Positions 4,311 to 6,623 of a DNA stretch of 6,623 nt are shown here, in pieces (within the stretch, counting starts at the first letter, position 1; the number at the start of each line of letters is the position of its first letter). The stretch covers positions 1 through 6,623 of the forward strand of contig JAFAWC010000030.1 in assembly GCA_019242135.1 (NCBI GenBank), written 5' to 3'. Below the pieces are notes generated by a model, which was not told the DNA's origin, searched no databases, and was given only the letters and a program-made list of their open reading frames with translations. The position numbers and the translations under genes were made by a program. This stretch comes from Mycobacteriaceae bacterium (GTDB lineage Bacteria > Actinomycetota > Actinomycetes > Mycobacteriales > Mycobacteriaceae).

Positions 4311-5527
4311 CGGCAGATCAGGCCCGCCGGGTCGCCGTCGCGGCTCAGGGCTTTGCGGCGGGAAGACCGCGCGGTCCGGTCACCCGGGCGGATCTGGTCC
4401 GGTTGATCTCAAAAATTCGGGTGCTGCAGCTCGACTCGGTGTCGGTCACCGTGCGGGCACACTATGCCCCGGTATTCAGCCGGCTGGGCCCCTACGACCG
4501 CGACATCCTGGACCGGGCGGCGTGGAGCCACAGCGCGCGGTCGCCGCGGCTGCTCGTCGAGTACTGGGCGCACGAGGCCGCGCTGATGGCGATCGACGAC
4601 TGGCCGCTGCTGCGCTGGCGGATGAACGAACTGCGGCACGGCCGGTGGGGTACCCACATCGTCAGGGCCAACCCGCGGCTCGCCGACGACATCGTCGCCG
4701 CCGTGGCCGATCTGGGTCCCAGCACCGCGGGTCAGATCGAGGCGCACCTGGCCGCCGAACGAGGGGGCACGAAGGGGCGCTGGTGGTACCGCAGCGATAC
4801 GAAGTGGGTGGCCGAGGCGCTGTTCGCGGCCGGAGTGCTGACCACCGCGACGCGTGTCGGCTTCGCACGCCACTACGACCTGGCCGAACGTGTGCTGCCC
4901 GCCGAGGTGCTGGCGCGCCACATTCCCGACGACGAGGCCGTGCGCGGGCTGACGTTGCGCGCCGCTTGCGCGTTGGGGGTGGGCACCGAGGCCGACATCC
5001 GCGATTACTTCCGGCTGTCCGCGACGCGGGTCAAGCCCGCGATCGCCGGCCTCGTCGCTTCCGGTGAACTGGAGCCTGTCGACGTCGCGGGATGGACCGC
5101 GCCGGCTTACCTGAGGGCCGGGCAGGTGGTGCCGCGCGTCGACCGGGGCACCGCGCTGCTGTGCCCCTTCGACCCGTTGATCTTCTTCCGGCCGCGGGTG
5201 CTGCGGCTCTTCGGTTTTCACTACCGTCTGGAGATCTACACACCCGCGGCCAAGCGCGAGTACGGCTACTACGTGTGGCCGTTTCTGCTCAACGGGCGGC
5301 TCGCGGCACGGGTGGATCTCAAGGCCGACCGCGCCAACGACGCCCTGCACGTCCTCGGCGCTTTCGCCGAGCCCGGGTTTGCGCTTGACCACGTCGGCGC
5401 GGCGCTGGCGGGCGAGCTGGAATCGATGGCGTCGTGGCTTGACCTAGCGAAGGTCACCGTGGGCGAGCGCGGGAATCTGGCCGCCGCGGTGACGCACGGA
5501 ATAGGGAGACGCCCGAAAATTTTTTAA
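4298..5527 (+). CDS. Winged-helix DNA glycosylase, YcaQ/AlkX type (HTH_42 family, 409 aa)
   Basis: Belongs to the HTH_42 family (PF06224), tandem winged-helix DNA glycosylases that remove bulky alkylated bases or unhook interstrand crosslinks. Diagnostic parts are LQLDSVSVTVRAH (43-55), SRLGPYDRDILD (61-72), LVEYWAHEAALM (86-97), KGRWWYRSDTKWVAEALF (159-176), LLCPFDPLIFFRPRVLRLFG (287-306) and the C-terminal YTPAAKREYGYYVWPFL (314-330). The active-site motif is Q44-L-D46. From what is known of the family, Gln-x-Asp marks the YcaQ/AlkX branch, while AlkZ has Gln-x-Gln. Length matches E. coli YcaQ (about 410). ATG at 4298 gives the expected N-terminus; a weak AGGG at 4283-4286 is the only ribosome site. 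It lies 168 nt after dfrA on the same strand and probably shared that operon before the inserted segment. The substrate is unproven. Confidence 0.93.
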   Translation: MAVLTADQARRVAVAAQGFAAGRPRGPVTRADLVRLISKIRVLQLDSVSVTVRAHYAPVFSRLGPYDRDILDRAAWSHSARSPRLLVEYWAHEAALMAIDDWPLLRWRMNELRHGRWGTHIVRANPRLADDIVAAVADLGPSTAGQIEAHLAAERGGTKGRWWYRSDTKWVAEALFAAGVLTTATRVGFARHYDLAERVLPAEVLARHIPDDEAVRGLTLRAACALGVGTEADIRDYFRLSATRVKPAIAGLVASGELEPVDVAGWTAPAYLRAGQVVPRVDRGTALLCPFDPLIFFRPRVLRLFGFHYRLEIYTPAAKREYGYYVWPFLLNGRLAARVDLKADRANDALHVLGAFAEPGFALDHVGAALAGELESMASWLDLAKVTVGERGNLAAAVTHGIGRRPKIF

Positions 5528-5595
5528 TAGACGGTGGGCGCACAGGCGTCAGTCGAGGTCAGAATTACGCCGCGGGTTAGGCGACGGTCCTCGAT

Positions 5596-5931
5596 TCAGC
5601 CGCGGTTTAAGGGGAGCCTGGACTCGAACTGCGGGCAGTAAGCACCCGTGGCCGCGCCAATCAAGTAGCCGACGTTCTCGTCGCTCAAATGAGGCTCCGC
5701 GTTTCTTACGTCGCTGACGGTTTGTTGAAACGAGTTGCCCGCTGCCCAGTCAGTGCATACCGCATGACCGATCTTGATGACGGTCGCGTCCGACGACCAG
5801 GTGATCCCGTGCTTTGAAAGCGCGTCCAGGTAGGCGCTGTCGGCGTCAGCATGTGCCGTGGGCGCAGCCACGACGGCCGCACAAAACATTATGGCGGCTG
5901 GTGACGCGAGTTTTGCTGCGAGTCTCATCAT
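5596..5931 (-). CDS. Secreted DUF732-domain protein (111 aa)
   Basis: Exported small protein with a DUF732 domain (PF05305), common in mycobacteria and of unknown function. The Sec signal peptide covers residues 1-28: MMRLAAKL, a hydrophobic core (PAAIMFCAAVVAAP), then a TAHA cleavage site before DADS. There is no Cys after the cleavage site, so it is not a lipoprotein. The mature part shows the family pattern: DSAYLDALSKHGITWSS (31-47), AVCTDWAAGNSFQQTVSDV (57-75), SDENVGYLIGAATGAYCPQF (83-102). Cys59 and Cys99 are the two conserved cysteines likely to form a disulfide. The start is ATG at 5931 (or the adjacent ATG at 5928), after AAGGG five bases upstream. The frame extends to 6009, but that would put about 26 extra residues before the signal peptide. 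It converges with the glycosylase gene across a 68-nt gap without an obvious terminator. Confidence 0.9.
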   Translation of the reverse strand: MMRLAAKLASPAAIMFCAAVVAAPTAHADADSAYLDALSKHGITWSSDATVIKIGHAVCTDWAAGNSFQQTVSDVRNAEPHLSDENVGYLIGAATGAYCPQFESRLPLNRG

Positions 5932-6228
5932 GTTTACCCTTCGTGAATTTCGTCCGTACAGAGAGGATTCCGTGCGCTGGCGCCCGTAGCCGCGTACGTC
6001 GAGCACCACGCAACATGCTCGATAATGGGCACCACCGCCTCGCAGAGAGTCGTCGTGCGGCCGATCTTTTCATGCTGAGAGTGCGAGTGTTCGGCGTTTC
6101 GCGGAATCGTTGGAACGTCGGCTGAGCGATTTTCGGCATGCGGAGTCGGCCATTTCGCTGCTGTGATCGCACGTGATGCGCAAGATGGTGTGTCGTACGC
6201 TGTCCGCGAATACAGAAGGGGCCTGCCG
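5932..6228. other. Divergent spacer between the DUF732 and YbjQ-type genes
   Basis: No gene is supported in these 297 bases; the frames that cross it are extensions or shadows of the flanking genes. It must hold two outward promoters. A candidate for the right-hand gene is at 6196-6201; I found no clear -10 box for the DUF732 gene. No repeats, tRNA-like folds or terminator were recognised. Confidence 0.4.
6196..6201 (+). promoter_or_regulatory. Candidate -10 box for the YbjQ-type gene
   Basis: TACGCT fits the TANNNT pattern. The 17-nt spacer to GTGATG (6173-6178) gives a -35 matching TTGACA at only three of six positions. Transcription would start near 6208-6209, giving a leader of about 20 nt that contains the good ribosome site AAGGGG (6216-6221). 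Confidence 0.35.
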
Positions 6229-6623
6229 ATGGACGCCGAAGCTGTTGACCCCGTAGCCAGCGAGCGGCTGTCACACGCCCGACAGGTCTTCACCTCCGAC
6301 TTGTCGATCAACGAGTTCGCGATTCTGCACGCCGCCGGATTCGAACCGATCGAGCTCGTCATGGGCGCCTCGGTCTACCACGTCGGGTACCAGTTCACCG
6401 GGATCCGGCAGCAAACTGAGCTGCCGGTGCTCACCGAGGCGACGTACCGGGCACGGTGGAACGCCATGTACCGCATGCAGGCCGAAGCCGACGCGCTCGG
6501 CGCTGACGGGATTGTCGGCGTCCGGCTCGACTGGCGACACGTTGGCGAGGGGGAGCACCTCGAGTTCATCGCGGTCGGGACGGCCGTGCGCTTCACCGCG
6601 CAGCCCGGTTCGCTTCGCCGTCC
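6229..6623 (+). CDS. YbjQ-type heavy-metal-binding domain protein, cut by the right edge (131+ aa)
   Basis: Resembles the YbjQ/UPF0145 family (PF01906, 'putative heavy-metal-binding'), whose function is unknown. ATG at 6229 has an excellent ribosome site, AAGGGG seven bases upstream. After a hydrophilic N-terminus (1-19), FTSDLSINEFAILHAAGFEP (21-40) leads to the conserved glycine region ELVMGASVYHVG (42-53). A helix follows, YRARWNAMYRMQAEADALGA (73-92), and the typical strand DGIVGVRLDW (93-102). The end, HLEFIAVGTAVRF (110-122), is the last strand of one YbjQ-like domain, so the domain is almost complete. The frame is open at the window end; a tail, a second domain or a tandem copy could follow. 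No Cys is present, so metal binding by thiols is unlikely in this part. It is cytosolic, with no signal peptide. Confidence 0.87.
   Translation, partial: MDAEAVDPVASERLSHARQVFTSDLSINEFAILHAAGFEPIELVMGASVYHVGYQFTGIRQQTELPVLTEATYRARWNAMYRMQAEADALGADGIVGVRLDWRHVGEGEHLEFIAVGTAVRFTAQPGSLRR

Noticed and set aside
4409..5392. 327-codon open frame on the minus strand
   Set aside because: It lies wholly inside the glycosylase gene. The translation is Arg/Gly/Pro/His-rich without motifs, a typical shadow in GC-rich DNA.
5565..5612. Two CCGCGG palindromes in and beside the gap between the glycosylase and DUF732 genes, considered as a bidirectional terminator
   Set aside because: They do not form a convincing single stem with a T-run, and the right copy lies inside the DUF732 coding region.
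5934..6362. 142-codon minus-strand frame across the spacer and the YbjQ-type gene
   Set aside because: It is antisense to a gene with an excellent ribosome site and recognisable domain; its translation is Ser/Thr/Ala-rich without motifs.

Overview
The window looks like chromosomal DNA of a mycobacterium (Mycobacterium/Mycolicibacterium-like actinobacterium). It is GC-rich. ThyA and DfrA resemble the Mycobacterium tuberculosis proteins as I remember them, in the same order, next to a divergent dienelactone-hydrolase-like gene of the kind that flanks thyA in mycobacteria. There is also a secreted DUF732 protein, a family mostly found in mycobacteria. No database search was possible, so family names rest on visible motifs and recall.

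Layout. Left edge (1-137, minus): 5' part of a lipoprotein-like gene that changes frame exactly at the expected lipobox cysteine. 208-466: a CsbD-family stress protein behind a good match to a mycobacterial SigF promoter. 571-1001: two small unrecognised genes on the minus strand, possibly one unit. 1002-1572: no intact gene; 1205-1560 holds coding-like pieces in changing frames, probably a decayed gene. 1573-2025: a small three-segment membrane protein whose stop codon overlaps that of the convergent hydrolase (2022-2762, minus).

Core: thyA (2805-3605) and dfrA (3602-4129) overlap by ATGA and form the dTMP/folate-recycling unit. ThyA turns methylene-tetrahydrofolate into dihydrofolate, and DfrA reduces it back. 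thyA appears to be leaderless. A winged-helix DNA glycosylase of the YcaQ/AlkX type follows (4298-5527). The dfrA end and the glycosylase start carry the same 15-bp sequence, with 166 bp of non-coding DNA between the copies. This looks like a small insertion that split a once-overlapping gene junction while leaving both genes intact.

Right side: a secreted DUF732 protein (5596-5931, minus), a 297-bp divergent spacer, and the start of a YbjQ-type (heavy-metal-binding domain) gene running off the right edge.

Most of the window is ordinary housekeeping and small stress or cell-envelope genes. I see no defence system, CRISPR array, RNA gene or intact mobile element. The points most worth a second look are the 15-bp duplicated gene junction, the lipobox frameshift, the SigF promoter of csbD, and the decayed segment.
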